NCBI RefSeq assembly: GCF_040566555.1
Contig: NZ_JBEWYP010000004.1
Location: 186,001-250,000 of the forward strand
Length of the DNA: 64,000 nt
From: Sediminicola sp040566555
GTDB lineage: Bacteria; Bacteroidota; Bacteroidia; Flavobacteriales; Flavobacteriaceae
Direction of reading: 5' to 3'
Position 1 is the stretch's first letter, and each line of letters begins with the position of its first letter. This document shows positions 36,047 through 45,569 of the stretch, one piece after another. Both the position numbers and the translations under genes were made by a program. The notes under the pieces were generated by a model that was not told the DNA's origin, ran no database searches, and saw nothing but the letters and a program-made list of their open reading frames with translations.

Positions 36047-38359
36047 ATGAATCAGGATTATATAATACCAAATGTTTGGTCGATCATAGAAGAAGGATTT
36101 GATAAGGAGAAAGTGAAATCTTCAGAAAGCCTGTTCAGTATTGGAAACGGGGCCATGGGCCAACGAGCCAATTTTGAAGAGCAGTATTCAGGACACACCT
36201 TTCAAGGAAGTTATATCGCAGGGGTTTATTATCCAGACAAGACCCGTGTTGGTTGGTGGAAAAATGGGTATCCGGAATATTTTGCCAAAGTAATAAATGC
36301 CCCGAATTGGATTGGGATAGATGTAGAGATCGATGGAGCTTCTTTGGATTTGAACACCTGTAAAAAGGTATCCAATTACAAGAGGGAACTTAATATGAAA
36401 GAAGGATGGTACCAACGATCCTTTGTGGCGACCCTCCCTAGCGATCAGGAAATTGAGGTAAAAGTGACCCGATTCTTGAGTTTGGATATTGATGAGGTGG
36501 GAGCTATTAAGTACGAAGTAAAAGCCCTTAGTGGGGATATGGAAGTTTCCTTTAGTCCGTATGTGGATAGTGGGATTACCAATGAAGATACCAACTGGGA
36601 TGACAAATTCTGGAATACCACAAAAGTTTCTTCCCAAGGGCAGCAAGGTTTCATAGAAGCGCATACCATGAAGACGAATTTTGCGACCTGTACCTTTATG
36701 GAATCAAAATTATTCCACAATGGAAATGAGGTGGCTTTGAACAGCGACGCACATATCGAAGAACATAAGGTACGTTTTACATATAAAGTTACCCTGAACA
36801 AAGGAGAATCGGCCACCTTGCATAAATTTGGAGGGTACACAGTATCCCGAAATCATGAAGCGACGGAACTTGTCAATGCCGCGAAGTCGGTTTTGGAAAA
36901 AGTGACCGCTATGGGCTTCGACGCTTTACTGGATAAACAAAAGCAGGCATGGGAAAAGATTTGGGAAATGAGCGATATTACCATTGAAGGTGATATTAAG
37001 GCCCAACAAGGGATTCGCTTCAATATATTTCAGTTGAACCAGACCTATTTAGGAAAGGATTCAAGATTGAACATAGGACCAAAAGGATTCACAGGGGAGA
37101 AATATGGAGGAAGCACCTACTGGGATACAGAGGCGTATTGTATTCCTTTTTATATGGCCACCAAGGATCAACGCGTTGCCAGAAGCTTATTGAAATATAG
37201 GTATAACCATCTGGAAAAAGCCATTGAAAATGCCCAAAAGCTTGGTTTCTCCAATGGAGCGGCATTATATCCAATGGTAACTATGAACGGAGAAGAATGT
37301 CATAACGAGTGGGAAATCACCTTTGAGGAGATCCATCGTAATGGTGCAATTGCCTTCGCCATTTATAATTATTACAGATTTACGGGAGATTACTCCTATA
37401 TCCCTGAAATGGGTCTGGAAGTGCTGATCGCGATTTCTCGTTTTTGGCAGCAAAGAGCTACATTTTCCAAACAAAAAAACAAATTCGTCATCTTGGGTGT
37501 AACCGGACCCAATGAATATGAGAACAACGTAAACAATAACTGGTACACCAATTATCTGGCAAAATGGTGTATCAACTATACGTTGGAACAGATTGGAAAA
37601 GTAAAAGACGGGTATTCCGATGATCATAAAAGAATCATAGGGATGACCAAGTTAACGAATGCCGAAATGGATTCTTGGAAGGAAGTCGCAGATAATATGT
37701 ATTTCCCATTTTCAGAGGAGTTGGACATCTATTTGCAGCAAGACGGATTCTTGGATAAGGAATTGATCACCGTTGCCAATTTGGACAGAACCCAACGTCC
37801 TATCAACCAAAAATGGAGTTGGGACCGAATATTGAGATCCCCCTATATCAAACAAGCAGATACACTACAGGGCTTCTACCTGTTTGAAGATCATTTCTCT
37901 CAGGAGGAATTGGAGAAACATTTTGATTTCTATGAGCCTTTTACCGTTCATGAGTCTTCCCTGTCACCATGTGTACATAGCATTCAGGCAGCCAAGTTGA
38001 ATAGGATGGATCAGGCGTATACTTTTTACCTGCGTACCTCCCGTTTAGATTTGGACGACTATAACAAGGAAGTGGAAGAAGGATTGCACATTACTTCCAT
38101 GGCAGGAACTTGGATGAGCATTGTGGAAGGTTTTGGAGGAATGCGTGTGGTAGACGATAAGTTGTCCTTCACTCCTAGAATCCCCAAACAATGGAAGGCA
38201 TATTCGTTTAAAGTAAACTTTAGAAATAGGATCCTTAAGGTGAAGGTTACTGAAGCAGGAGCCAGTTTTGATTTGGAAGGAACAGACGAAATGTCTATTA
38301 GGGTCAATGGAAAGCGATTGGTACTCAAAGCGGGAGAAACAATTTCAGCTTCATCTTAA
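36047..38359 (+). CDS. mapA: GH65 disaccharide phosphorylase, probably maltose phosphorylase
   Basis: A 770-residue inverting glycoside phosphorylase without a signal peptide, hence cytoplasmic. The N-terminal beta-sandwich begins with WSIIEEGFDKEKVKSSESLF. The (alpha/alpha)6 barrel contains YGGSTYWDTEAYC (353-365) and the catalytic acid E490 in VTGPNEYENNVNNNW. The likely phosphate-binding stretch is VHESSLSPCVHSIQA near 625-640. Substrate (maltose rather than trehalose or kojibiose) is inferred from the starch-type neighbours. It is coupled to pgmB, one base away. Confidence 0.88.
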   Translation: MNQDYIIPNVWSIIEEGFDKEKVKSSESLFSIGNGAMGQRANFEEQYSGHTFQGSYIAGVYYPDKTRVGWWKNGYPEYFAKVINAPNWIGIDVEIDGASLDLNTCKKVSNYKRELNMKEGWYQRSFVATLPSDQEIEVKVTRFLSLDIDEVGAIKYEVKALSGDMEVSFSPYVDSGITNEDTNWDDKFWNTTKVSSQGQQGFIEAHTMKTNFATCTFMESKLFHNGNEVALNSDAHIEEHKVRFTYKVTLNKGESATLHKFGGYTVSRNHEATELVNAAKSVLEKVTAMGFDALLDKQKQAWEKIWEMSDITIEGDIKAQQGIRFNIFQLNQTYLGKDSRLNIGPKGFTGEKYGGSTYWDTEAYCIPFYMATKDQRVARSLLKYRYNHLEKAIENAQKLGFSNGAALYPMVTMNGEECHNEWEITFEEIHRNGAIAFAIYNYYRFTGDYSYIPEMGLEVLIAISRFWQQRATFSKQKNKFVILGVTGPNEYENNVNNNWYTNYLAKWCINYTLEQIGKVKDGYSDDHKRIIGMTKLTNAEMDSWKEVADNMYFPFSEELDIYLQQDGFLDKELITVANLDRTQRPINQKWSWDRILRSPYIKQADTLQGFYLFEDHFSQEELEKHFDFYEPFTVHESSLSPCVHSIQAAKLNRMDQAYTFYLRTSRLDLDDYNKEVEEGLHITSMAGTWMSIVEGFGGMRVVDDKLSFTPRIPKQWKAYSFKVNFRNRILKVKVTEAGASFDLEGTDEMSIRVNGKRLVLKAGETISASS

Positions 38360-38394
38360 TCTGAGAAACCAGCGATTTAAATAACCCAAGATGC

Positions 38395-40233
38395 ATGAAA
38401 CAAGTCCTCTTAATTATATGCACTGTCCTGTTATGTGTTCCTGTTATGGCACAAGTAGATAGGGTAGAGCCCCCATTTTGGTGGAGTGGCATGAAAAATC
38501 CACAAGTACAGGTCATGTTGTACGGTAAGGACATTGCACAGTACAGTCCTGAACTTAGTGGTGTGGAAATTTTAGATATACATCGCACAGAGAATTCAAA
38601 TTACCTATTCATCACCCTAAATACCGATGGTGTAAAGGCAGGAAAATTTGAAATCCTGCTAAAAGATGGAGGTAAAGTGAAGCAGACCATTCCCTATGAA
38701 TTTAAGGAGCGCAGGCCTAATTCTGCTGATAGGGCAAGTTATGATGCTTCAGATTTGGTTTATTTGTTGATGCCAGATCGTTTTGCCAACGGAAATCCGA
38801 AAATAGATTCCCATCCTGATGTTGTTGAGAAAGTCAACAGGAAATTGGATGGAGGTCGACATGGAGGGGATATTCAGGGTATTATAGATCATTTGGATTA
38901 TATAGAGGAACTGGGAGCAACCGCTATTTGGAGTACCCCTATGTGTGAGGATAATGATGAAAAATACTCCTATCATACCTATGCCCAAAGTGATGTTTAT
39001 AAGATTGATCCAAGATTTGGGACCAACGAAGACTATAAGCGTTTGGCATCTGAGCTCCATAAGAGGGATATGAAATTGATCTTTGATTATGTTACCAATC
39101 ATTGGGGCATTACCCATTGGATGATGAAAGATCTGCCCACCTATGATTGGATCCATCAGTTTCCAGGTTACGGACAGACAAATTATAGAATGACCACTCA
39201 AATGGATCCGAATGTGTCACAATACGATTATAGGTATTGTATGGATGGTTGGTTCGTAAAAACGATGCCCGATCTTAATCAAAAGAACCCCTTGGTGTTG
39301 AATTATCTCACCCAAAATGCAATTTGGTGGATAGAATATGCAGATTTGGATGGTTTTAGGGTAGACACTTATTCCTTTAACGATAAGGAAGGGATAGCGA
39401 TATGGACCAAGGCCATAACCGATGAATATCCCAATTTCAATATTGCAGGAGAGGTTTGGATGCACGATCAGGCACAGATGGCCTATTGGCAAAAGGATAG
39501 TCAGATAGGGGCCATTCAGGGCTATAATTCCAACCTGCCCACGGTAATGGATTTTACGCTCCACGATGCCATTATGGAAGTTTTTAAGGTGGAAAGCCCT
39601 ACGTGGAATACCGGAATCATCCAGTTGTACGAGAATTTTGTGAACGACTTCCTTTATCCCAATATCAACAATATTCTGGTGTTTGCAGAAAACCATGATA
39701 CGCCCAGGATCAATGAACTATATCCTAATTTTGAGGATTACCAATTGGCCATGACCCTGATCGCTACCGTAAGGGGCATACCCCAAATTTATTATGGAAG
39801 CGAGATCGGAATGAAGGGAGATAAGGACAAAGGAGATGGGGATATCCGCAGGGATTTCCCTGGAGGTTGGCCAGGAGACTCTAACACGGCTTTCACTGCC
39901 AAGGGAAGAGACGAGGTGCAGAGCAAATATTTCAATTTTTCAAAAAAGCTGTTTAATTGGAGAAAAAATGCCAGTGTAATACATAAGGGAAAGACCATCC
40001 AATATGTGCCAGAACAAGAAGTGTATGTGTATTTTAGGATTACGGAAGAGAAAACAGTTATGGTAATCTTGAACAACAATAAGACATCAAAAGAGCTTTC
40101 CTTGGATAGGTTTTCCGAAAACCTGAAGAGCTTTCAAAAAGGGAAGGATGTGTTGACCGATACCACAATAAAATTGGGCAATAAACTTTCCATTGGTCCT
40201 AAAAAAAGCATGATTCTTGAATTGGAAAATTGA
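38395..40233 (+). CDS. GH13 neopullulanase/cyclomaltodextrinase-like enzyme (SusA-like)
   Basis: A 612-residue GH13 enzyme with a signal peptide (about 1-19, ending VMA), so periplasmic or exported. An N-terminal beta-sandwich typical of cyclomaltodextrinase/neopullulanases (about 20-105, VEPPFWWSGMKNPQVQVMLYG) precedes the barrel. Catalytic residues are D324 in GFRVDTY, E353 in AGEVW and D435 in ENHDTPR; the first conserved motif is DYVTNHWG. The likely role is cleaving imported maltodextrins in the periplasm, as SusA does in Bacteroides. It starts 35 bases after the GH65 stop. Confidence 0.9.
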   Translation: MKQVLLIICTVLLCVPVMAQVDRVEPPFWWSGMKNPQVQVMLYGKDIAQYSPELSGVEILDIHRTENSNYLFITLNTDGVKAGKFEILLKDGGKVKQTIPYEFKERRPNSADRASYDASDLVYLLMPDRFANGNPKIDSHPDVVEKVNRKLDGGRHGGDIQGIIDHLDYIEELGATAIWSTPMCEDNDEKYSYHTYAQSDVYKIDPRFGTNEDYKRLASELHKRDMKLIFDYVTNHWGITHWMMKDLPTYDWIHQFPGYGQTNYRMTTQMDPNVSQYDYRYCMDGWFVKTMPDLNQKNPLVLNYLTQNAIWWIEYADLDGFRVDTYSFNDKEGIAIWTKAITDEYPNFNIAGEVWMHDQAQMAYWQKDSQIGAIQGYNSNLPTVMDFTLHDAIMEVFKVESPTWNTGIIQLYENFVNDFLYPNINNILVFAENHDTPRINELYPNFEDYQLAMTLIATVRGIPQIYYGSEIGMKGDKDKGDGDIRRDFPGGWPGDSNTAFTAKGRDEVQSKYFNFSKKLFNWRKNASVIHKGKTIQYVPEQEVYVYFRITEEKTVMVILNNNKTSKELSLDRFSENLKSFQKGKDVLTDTTIKLGNKLSIGPKKSMILELEN

Positions 40234-40305
40234 TATTCATTGGATCGGGATTTCAACATAATTAAGAGAATTTGTTGGCAATTACAATATCTGAGCTATT
40301 ATCCT

Positions 40306-42186
40306 ATGAAGAAAATTACATTTATTATCTTTAGTACTATCAGTACATGCCTTTTAATGTTGGGTTGTGGACAAGAGAAAAAAGAAAATTTGAAAATGAA
40401 AGAGGCAGAAGAACATAAAGTAGTGGTGTATCAGGTTTTTACCCGATTATTTGGGAATACAAATACGACCAATAAGCCTTGGGGAACCATTGAGGAAAAT
40501 GGCGTAGGAAAATTTGCCGATTTTACGGATGAGGCCCTACAAGGGATCAAGGACCTCGGAGTCACCTACATTTGGTATACAGGTATTCCACATCATGCCG
40601 TAATTAATGATTATACCGCTTATGGAATTTCCGAAGATGATCCTGATGTGGTGAAAGGTAGGGCCGGATCCCCCTACGCCGTAAAGGATTATTATAATGT
40701 GAATCCAGATTTGGCCACAGATCCGGCCAGAAGGTTGGAAGAGTTTAAAGAGCTCGTGGACCGCACCCATAAAAACGGCCTAAAAGTGATCATCGATATC
40801 GTTCCTAACCATGTTGCAAGAAGATATGAAGGAAAGAGCAATCCGGAAGGGGTTGTTGATTTTGGGGCTGAGGACGATACTTCCGTAACCTATAAGCGCG
40901 ATAATAATTTTTATTATAATCCCGGAAAGCCTTTTATAGTGCCCCAATGGGAGCACGGGTATTTACCTTTGGGAGGGGAAAAAGCAAAATTGGCTGATGG
41001 GAAATTTGATGAATTCCCTGCGAAATGGACAGGTAATGGGGCTCGTACCTCCCAACCAGGTTTCAATGACTGGTACGAAACCGTTAAAATTAACTACGGG
41101 ATTACCCCAGATGGCGTGCATGAGTTCGATGCTCTGCCAGAAGGATTTGATAATAAAGACTATAAGGAGCACTTTGAATTTTGGAAGGATAAAGATGTGC
41201 CCAACAGTTGGAAAAAATTTAGGGATATAGCCTTGTATTGGATCGATATGGGAGTGGATGGTTTCAGATATGATATGGCGGAAATAGTCCCCGTTGAATT
41301 TTGGAGTTTTATGAACTCTTCCGTTAAAATGAAGAATCCGGATGCCTTTTTGATGGCCGAAGTATATAGACCTAACTTGTATAGGGATTATATCCATAAG
41401 GGAAAAATGGACTACCTGTATGACAAGGTAGGGCTCTATGATTCCTTAGTGCCTATAATTCAAGGTCACGGGTGGACAGACCAGATCAATACTGTGCAAA
41501 ATAGCATGATGGATATAGAACATCATATGTTGCACTTTTTGGAGAACCATGATGAACTTCGGCTGCCAAGTCCAGAATTTGCTGGAAGTGCCGAGAAGGG
41601 CAAACCGGCGATGGTAGTATCCACTACGATTAGTACTTCCCCTACCATGATTTATTTTGGACAGGAAGTGGGAGAGCCTGCGCTAGAAAAGCCTGGATTT
41701 GGCAGTGTTGGGCGTACTTCTATTTTTGACTATATAGGCGTGCCCCATTTGCAAAGATGGGTAAACAATAAAAAGTTTGATGGTGAGGCCCTAAAACCTG
41801 AAGAAAAGGAGTTAAGGGATTTTTATAAAAGGCTATTGAATTTCACCATTAATAGCAGTGCGTTAATGGGTGACTATAAAGAAATTCATTCTTTTAATAG
41901 GGAAAATACAGAATGGTACAATCATCGGGTATTTTCTTTTGCCAGATGGTCAGATTCAGAAAAGCTAATTATCGTCTCAAATTTTGACAGCCATGATACC
42001 TTTGGTTTTAGCCTTGGTCTTCCTAGTGACCTTATTGAAAAATGGAAGTTGAAAGATGGGGATTATTTATTGACGGATCAGCTTTACGGTGAAGTCACAG
42101 CTGTCCTTAAAGTGAAAAATGGAAATGCAAGGATGCGTGTAGATATAGAGCCTTTACAGTCTTTTATATTTGCATTGGAAATATAA
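40306..42186 (+). CDS. GH13 alpha-amylase-family lipoprotein
   Basis: A 626-residue GH13 enzyme. The frame is open 22 codons further upstream with a TTG, but the ATG at 40306 gives a proper lipoprotein signal (MKKITFIIFSTISTCLLMLG, then Cys21) and is preferred. The barrel starts at VVYQVFTRLFGN, with IDIVPNHV (163-170), nucleophile D323 in DGFRYDMAE, acid/base E352 in LMAEVY and D416 in ENHDELR. It ends with a small beta domain. As a lipoprotein after the SusA-like gene it may act in the periplasm or at the surface, like SusG. Its product pattern cannot be told from sequence. Confidence 0.88.
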   Translation: MKKITFIIFSTISTCLLMLGCGQEKKENLKMKEAEEHKVVVYQVFTRLFGNTNTTNKPWGTIEENGVGKFADFTDEALQGIKDLGVTYIWYTGIPHHAVINDYTAYGISEDDPDVVKGRAGSPYAVKDYYNVNPDLATDPARRLEEFKELVDRTHKNGLKVIIDIVPNHVARRYEGKSNPEGVVDFGAEDDTSVTYKRDNNFYYNPGKPFIVPQWEHGYLPLGGEKAKLADGKFDEFPAKWTGNGARTSQPGFNDWYETVKINYGITPDGVHEFDALPEGFDNKDYKEHFEFWKDKDVPNSWKKFRDIALYWIDMGVDGFRYDMAEIVPVEFWSFMNSSVKMKNPDAFLMAEVYRPNLYRDYIHKGKMDYLYDKVGLYDSLVPIIQGHGWTDQINTVQNSMMDIEHHMLHFLENHDELRLPSPEFAGSAEKGKPAMVVSTTISTSPTMIYFGQEVGEPALEKPGFGSVGRTSIFDYIGVPHLQRWVNNKKFDGEALKPEEKELRDFYKRLLNFTINSSALMGDYKEIHSFNRENTEWYNHRVFSFARWSDSEKLIIVSNFDSHDTFGFSLGLPSDLIEKWKLKDGDYLLTDQLYGEVTAVLKVKNGNARMRVDIEPLQSFIFALEI

Positions 42187-42242
42187 TTTAAAAGGTATTG
42201 ACATGTGATAGGTTAGATTGTAAACAATAACAAAATAGATAA

Positions 42243-42282
42243 AAAAAGAACTGGCGTAACCTATACTTACCCAGTTCTTTTT
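42243..42282. terminator. bidirectional terminator
   Basis: AAAAAGAACTGG (42243-42254), a 16-base loop, CCAGTTCTTTTT (42271-42282): a 12-bp perfect stem between the convergent GH13 gene and the small membrane-protein gene. Confidence 0.85.
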
Positions 42283-42288
42283 GTGCTT

Positions 42289-42702
42289 TTAGGCTGATGT
42301 TTTTTGATAAACAAAGCCAATTACTGCGCCAATGATTCCATAAAAGATGATGTCTATAATGGCCTCTACCAAGTGACCCGTCATATCCATTAGTTCAGAG
42401 GTGCCGTACCAAAGAAGGCCCATTCCCAAACCGACAAATATTCCGATCCAGATACCAAATGCAAAGCCGTTGGCGGCACTGTAAGCCCCTGCGGCCCATT
42501 TGCCATAAATGGTGCTTATTGCAAAGGTACCTATCAAATTTCCCAGGGCAATAAAGAGCATATCGGGTGGGTCCTTCATTATGCTGTTGGTGGCATGGGC
42601 TTCAAAAAATTCGGCTGTGGCTATTCCCCAAATGGCATAGCCCAATAGGAACATCACCACAAATCCTATAATTGTGGCCAATACGTTTGATTTTGAAAAC
42701 AT
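42289..42702 (-). CDS. small membrane protein of unknown function
   Basis: A 137-residue protein with about four membrane segments (near 10-28, 48-66, 78-98 and 115-132) and many Gly and aromatic residues. I do not recognise a named family with confidence. It stands alone on the minus strand between the starch locus terminator and the divergent GDPD gene. Confidence 0.6.
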   Translation of the reverse strand: MFSKSNVLATIIGFVVMFLLGYAIWGIATAEFFEAHATNSIMKDPPDMLFIALGNLIGTFAISTIYGKWAAGAYSAANGFAFGIWIGIFVGLGMGLLWYGTSELMDMTGHLVEAIIDIIFYGIIGAVIGFVYQKTSA

Positions 42703-42872
42703 AGTTTATTGATTTAATTGGTTATGGTTAATTAAAGATAATTAATATTGATTTCACTATCATTAAAAATTTAACACTAATAAGGTTGATTATTATGATA
42801 AATGATTAAATAATGAAGATATGATATATTTTTTTCGTAAAATTCAAGTAGTGTAAATTCCATTTCAAATTG

Positions 42873-42880
42873 TATTTTTG
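42873..42880 (+). promoter_or_regulatory. possible -7 box upstream of the GDPD gene
   Basis: TATTTTTG fits TAnnTTTG, 25 bases before the ATG of the glycerophosphodiesterase gene. No TTG is found at the proper upstream distance. Confidence 0.3.
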
Positions 42881-42904
42881 AATTCTCATTAAAACCGATC
42901 AAAA

Positions 42905-43657
42905 ATGAAAATATACCGTTTTCTTTTAGGCCTAGCCTGTTTGCTTATCTTATCAAATTGTAAAAAAATGAACGAAACTATGGTAATAGGACATAGAGGG
43001 GCTATGGGCCACGAAACAGAGAATACCTTGGCATCTGTTCAAAAAGCTTTGGATCTCGGAGTGGATATGATAGAGATTGATGTTTTTAAGGTCAGTAGTG
43101 GGGAAATTGTTGTTTTTCATGACGAAACATTGGAACGACTATCAAATGCAGGAGGAAGAATCGAAGACTATAATATTTTCGATTTGAAACGGGTAACCTT
43201 GGATGGCAACCACAAAATACCCATGTTACAGGATGTATTGAAATTAATCGATCATAAAGTGCCCTTGAACATTGAATTAAAAGGTGCAGGTACAGCAGAT
43301 CGCGTAAACTTTATTATTGAGTATTACGTAAAGGAAAGAGGTTGGAAATTGGAGGATTTTTTGATTTCAAGTTTCAATTGGAAAGAACTGAGGGATATGC
43401 GAAAATTGAATAAAAACATTGCAATTGCTGTTCTTACCGATGGCAACCCCATAGAGGCCATTCCAGTGGCCAAAGAATTGGGAGCAGTAGCCATTAATCC
43501 ACACTATAAAATGCTCACAGAGGAAAATATAGAGGAAATTAAAAGCGAAGGTTTTAAAATCTACACCTATACCGTAAACGAACCTGAGGATATTGAAAAA
43601 ATAAAAGATTTAGGGGTTGATGGTATATTTACGAACTTTCCGGAACGCATGCGTTAA
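42905..43657 (+). CDS. glycerophosphodiester phosphodiesterase family lipoprotein
   Basis: A 250-residue GDPD-family enzyme hydrolysing glycerophosphodiesters to glycerol 3-phosphate. The N-terminus ends in LILSNC (Cys19), so it is probably a lipoprotein. Active-site residues are H30-R31 in GHRGAMGHETENT, E57 and D59 in MIEIDV, and H72 in FHDETLERL. The stop codon shares one base with the ATG of the following flavoprotein gene (TAATG), so the two are co-transcribed. Confidence 0.88.
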   Translation: MKIYRFLLGLACLLILSNCKKMNETMVIGHRGAMGHETENTLASVQKALDLGVDMIEIDVFKVSSGEIVVFHDETLERLSNAGGRIEDYNIFDLKRVTLDGNHKIPMLQDVLKLIDHKVPLNIELKGAGTADRVNFIIEYYVKERGWKLEDFLISSFNWKELRDMRKLNKNIAIAVLTDGNPIEAIPVAKELGAVAINPHYKMLTEENIEEIKSEGFKIYTYTVNEPEDIEKIKDLGVDGIFTNFPERMR

Positions 43658-44922
43658 TGGATGATGTTGTAATTATAGGGGGCGGAGCTGCTGGCTTTTT
43701 TGCTGCCATTCAGATAGCCGAGGAAAATCCAAAATTGAAAGTGGTTCTTTTAGAACGCGGGAAGGATGTGCTCACCAAGGTAAAAGTATCCGGGGGAGGA
43801 AGATGTAATGTTACCCATGCCGAGTTTGATCCCAGTGAATTGGTCCATCATTATCCAAGAGGGGAGAAAGAATTGTTAGGACCTTTCCATACCTTCTGCA
43901 GCGGGGATACTATCGCTTTTTTTGAAGCTAGGGGAGTGCCACTCAAAATTGAGGAGGATGGCCGTATGTTTCCTGTTTCAAATTCTTCACAAACTATTAT
44001 CGATTGCTTTATGGGGGAGGTGGACCGATTGGGCATCACCGTTATAAAGAATTGCTCGGTCACGGGAATTAAAAAATCAGATAACGGCTTTATCGTCCAA
44101 TCAATCAAAAAGGAATATCAAGCCAAAAAAATATTGGTAGCTACGGGCAGCAATCCAAAAATATGGAAGATGCTGGAAGATGTTGGTCATACCATTGTGT
44201 CTCCCGTTCCTTCACTTTTTACTTTTAACATCAAAGACGACCGTATTTCGGAGATTCCGGGGGTAAGCACCCACGCGTCAGTAGAAGTGCTGCCACAAAC
44301 TCGCGTGGACTCCAAGGTAAGCATAGATCTTAAGAGTAAGGGATTGCAGCAACCCATCCTTGAATCAGAAGGACCTTTATTGATCACCCATTGGGGAATG
44401 AGCGGGCCAGCAATTTTAAAATTATCTGCATGGGGTGCCAGGGTATTGAGTGATTTTAAGTACAAATTCAAAATTCGGGTAAATTGGTTGCCCGCCTACC
44501 ATGAAGGTGGGGTTTACCAGCAATTATTGGATATTAAGGAAATTGAGGCAAAAAAGACCATCCTACGGACCAATGCCTTTGATGTCCCCAAACGATTATG
44601 GGTGAATTTGGTTAAGGCCACAGGAATTTCTGATAGTACCAAATGGGCTGATGTTTCCAAGAATGCCTTACAGGAATTGACAGAGCAGTTAACGCGTTCC
44701 GAATTCTTGGTAGATGGGAAAAGTACCTTTAAAGAGGAGTTTGTTACTGCTGGGGGTGTTGATCTCAAGGAAATCAATTTTAAGACCTATGAAAGTAAAA
44801 TTGTCCCAGGACTCTATTTTGCTGGGGAAGTCATGAATGTAGATGCCATAACGGGAGGTTTTAACTTTCAAAATGCATGGACAGGTGCCTTCATTGCAGC
44901 GAAGGCAATAGCCGGGAATTGA
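43657..44922 (+). CDS. NAD(P)/FAD-dependent oxidoreductase, YhiN/HI0933 family
   Basis: A 421-residue flavoprotein. The N-terminal FAD-binding Rossmann motif is VVIIGGGAAGFFAAIQIAEE with an acidic strand end (LLERGKD). The family signature VSGGGRCNVTH is near 44-54, and the C-terminal FAD contact GLYFAGEVMNVDAITGGFNF precedes AWTGAFIAAKAIA. The biological substrate of this family is unknown. It overlaps the GDPD stop by one base. Confidence 0.87.
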   Translation: MDDVVIIGGGAAGFFAAIQIAEENPKLKVVLLERGKDVLTKVKVSGGGRCNVTHAEFDPSELVHHYPRGEKELLGPFHTFCSGDTIAFFEARGVPLKIEEDGRMFPVSNSSQTIIDCFMGEVDRLGITVIKNCSVTGIKKSDNGFIVQSIKKEYQAKKILVATGSNPKIWKMLEDVGHTIVSPVPSLFTFNIKDDRISEIPGVSTHASVEVLPQTRVDSKVSIDLKSKGLQQPILESEGPLLITHWGMSGPAILKLSAWGARVLSDFKYKFKIRVNWLPAYHEGGVYQQLLDIKEIEAKKTILRTNAFDVPKRLWVNLVKATGISDSTKWADVSKNALQELTEQLTRSEFLVDGKSTFKEEFVTAGGVDLKEINFKTYESKIVPGLYFAGEVMNVDAITGGFNFQNAWTGAFIAAKAIAGN

Positions 44923-45002
44923 TCCAAATTATACGAGAGCCTACATTATCGTTTCATTGCATCCATGCGAATATAAATCAACGGTAATCACACAAGTTTT
45001 AT

Positions 45003-45476
45003 TTAATTTAATTCCCAGATCTTATAGTTCAATACGGTTGCAAAACAAACCCATAGGAAATAAGGGATCATCAAATAGGCAGCCAATTTATGGACAACTT
45101 TGAACCATTTAATGGTCAGTACAATCAATACCAATAAAGCCATAATGACAAATAAGGCCATTAATGGGTTTTGAAATCCAAAGAAAACGATACTCCATAG
45201 GGCGTTGAGCAAGAGTTGAAAGCCAAAATGGTATAGGGCAGTTTTTACCCAAACATGATAGGATCCCCTGGCCCAGACCAATCCGGCAGCAACACCCATC
45301 ATTATATACAGTGCGGTCCATACAGGGGCAAAGATCCAATAAGGGGGATTGAAACCTGGTTTGTTCAGGGTTACATACCAGTCGTCAATAGAAGTTTGTG
45401 TGGCAAAACCGGATAGAAATCCAATTAGCAAACAAACTGCAACGGAGATGGTTATGTAGTAGATTCTTTTTTTCAA
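45003..45476 (-). CDS. tspO: TspO/MBR family membrane protein
   Basis: A 157-residue five-helix membrane protein. Family motifs include WYVTLNKPGFNPPYWIFAPVWTALY (about 33-57) and NALWSIVFFGFQNP (about 92-105). TspO proteins bind tetrapyrroles and sterol-like ligands and are linked to porphyrin and stress responses; the role here is not shown by context. It is a single gene, divergent from mvaD with 93 bases between the starts. Confidence 0.9.
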   Translation of the reverse strand: MKKRIYYITISVAVCLLIGFLSGFATQTSIDDWYVTLNKPGFNPPYWIFAPVWTALYIMMGVAAGLVWARGSYHVWVKTALYHFGFQLLLNALWSIVFFGFQNPLMALFVIMALLVLIVLTIKWFKVVHKLAAYLMIPYFLWVCFATVLNYKIWELN

Positions 45477-45569
45477 AATATGGCTGTAAGACTCTAAAGT
45501 AGTAATTTATTTTAATCGGGACCATCGTAAAACCCCTTAAAAACTATCTTTGCAAAAATATTTCACCAA

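Noticed and set aside
36188..36840. Minus-strand frames of 131-158 codons inside the GH65 gene
   Set aside because: They lie wholly within a conserved phosphorylase and show no recognisable domain.
39217..39696. A 159-codon minus-strand frame inside the SusA-like GH13 gene
   Set aside because: Antisense to the catalytic barrel with no protein-like features; chance frame.
40240..40305. TTG-initiated N-terminal extension of the GH13 lipoprotein
   Set aside because: The ATG at 40306 yields a clean lipoprotein signal; the extension would bury it.
40963..41397. A 144-codon minus-strand frame inside the GH13 lipoprotein gene
   Set aside because: Antisense to conserved GH13 motifs; no start context or homology signal.
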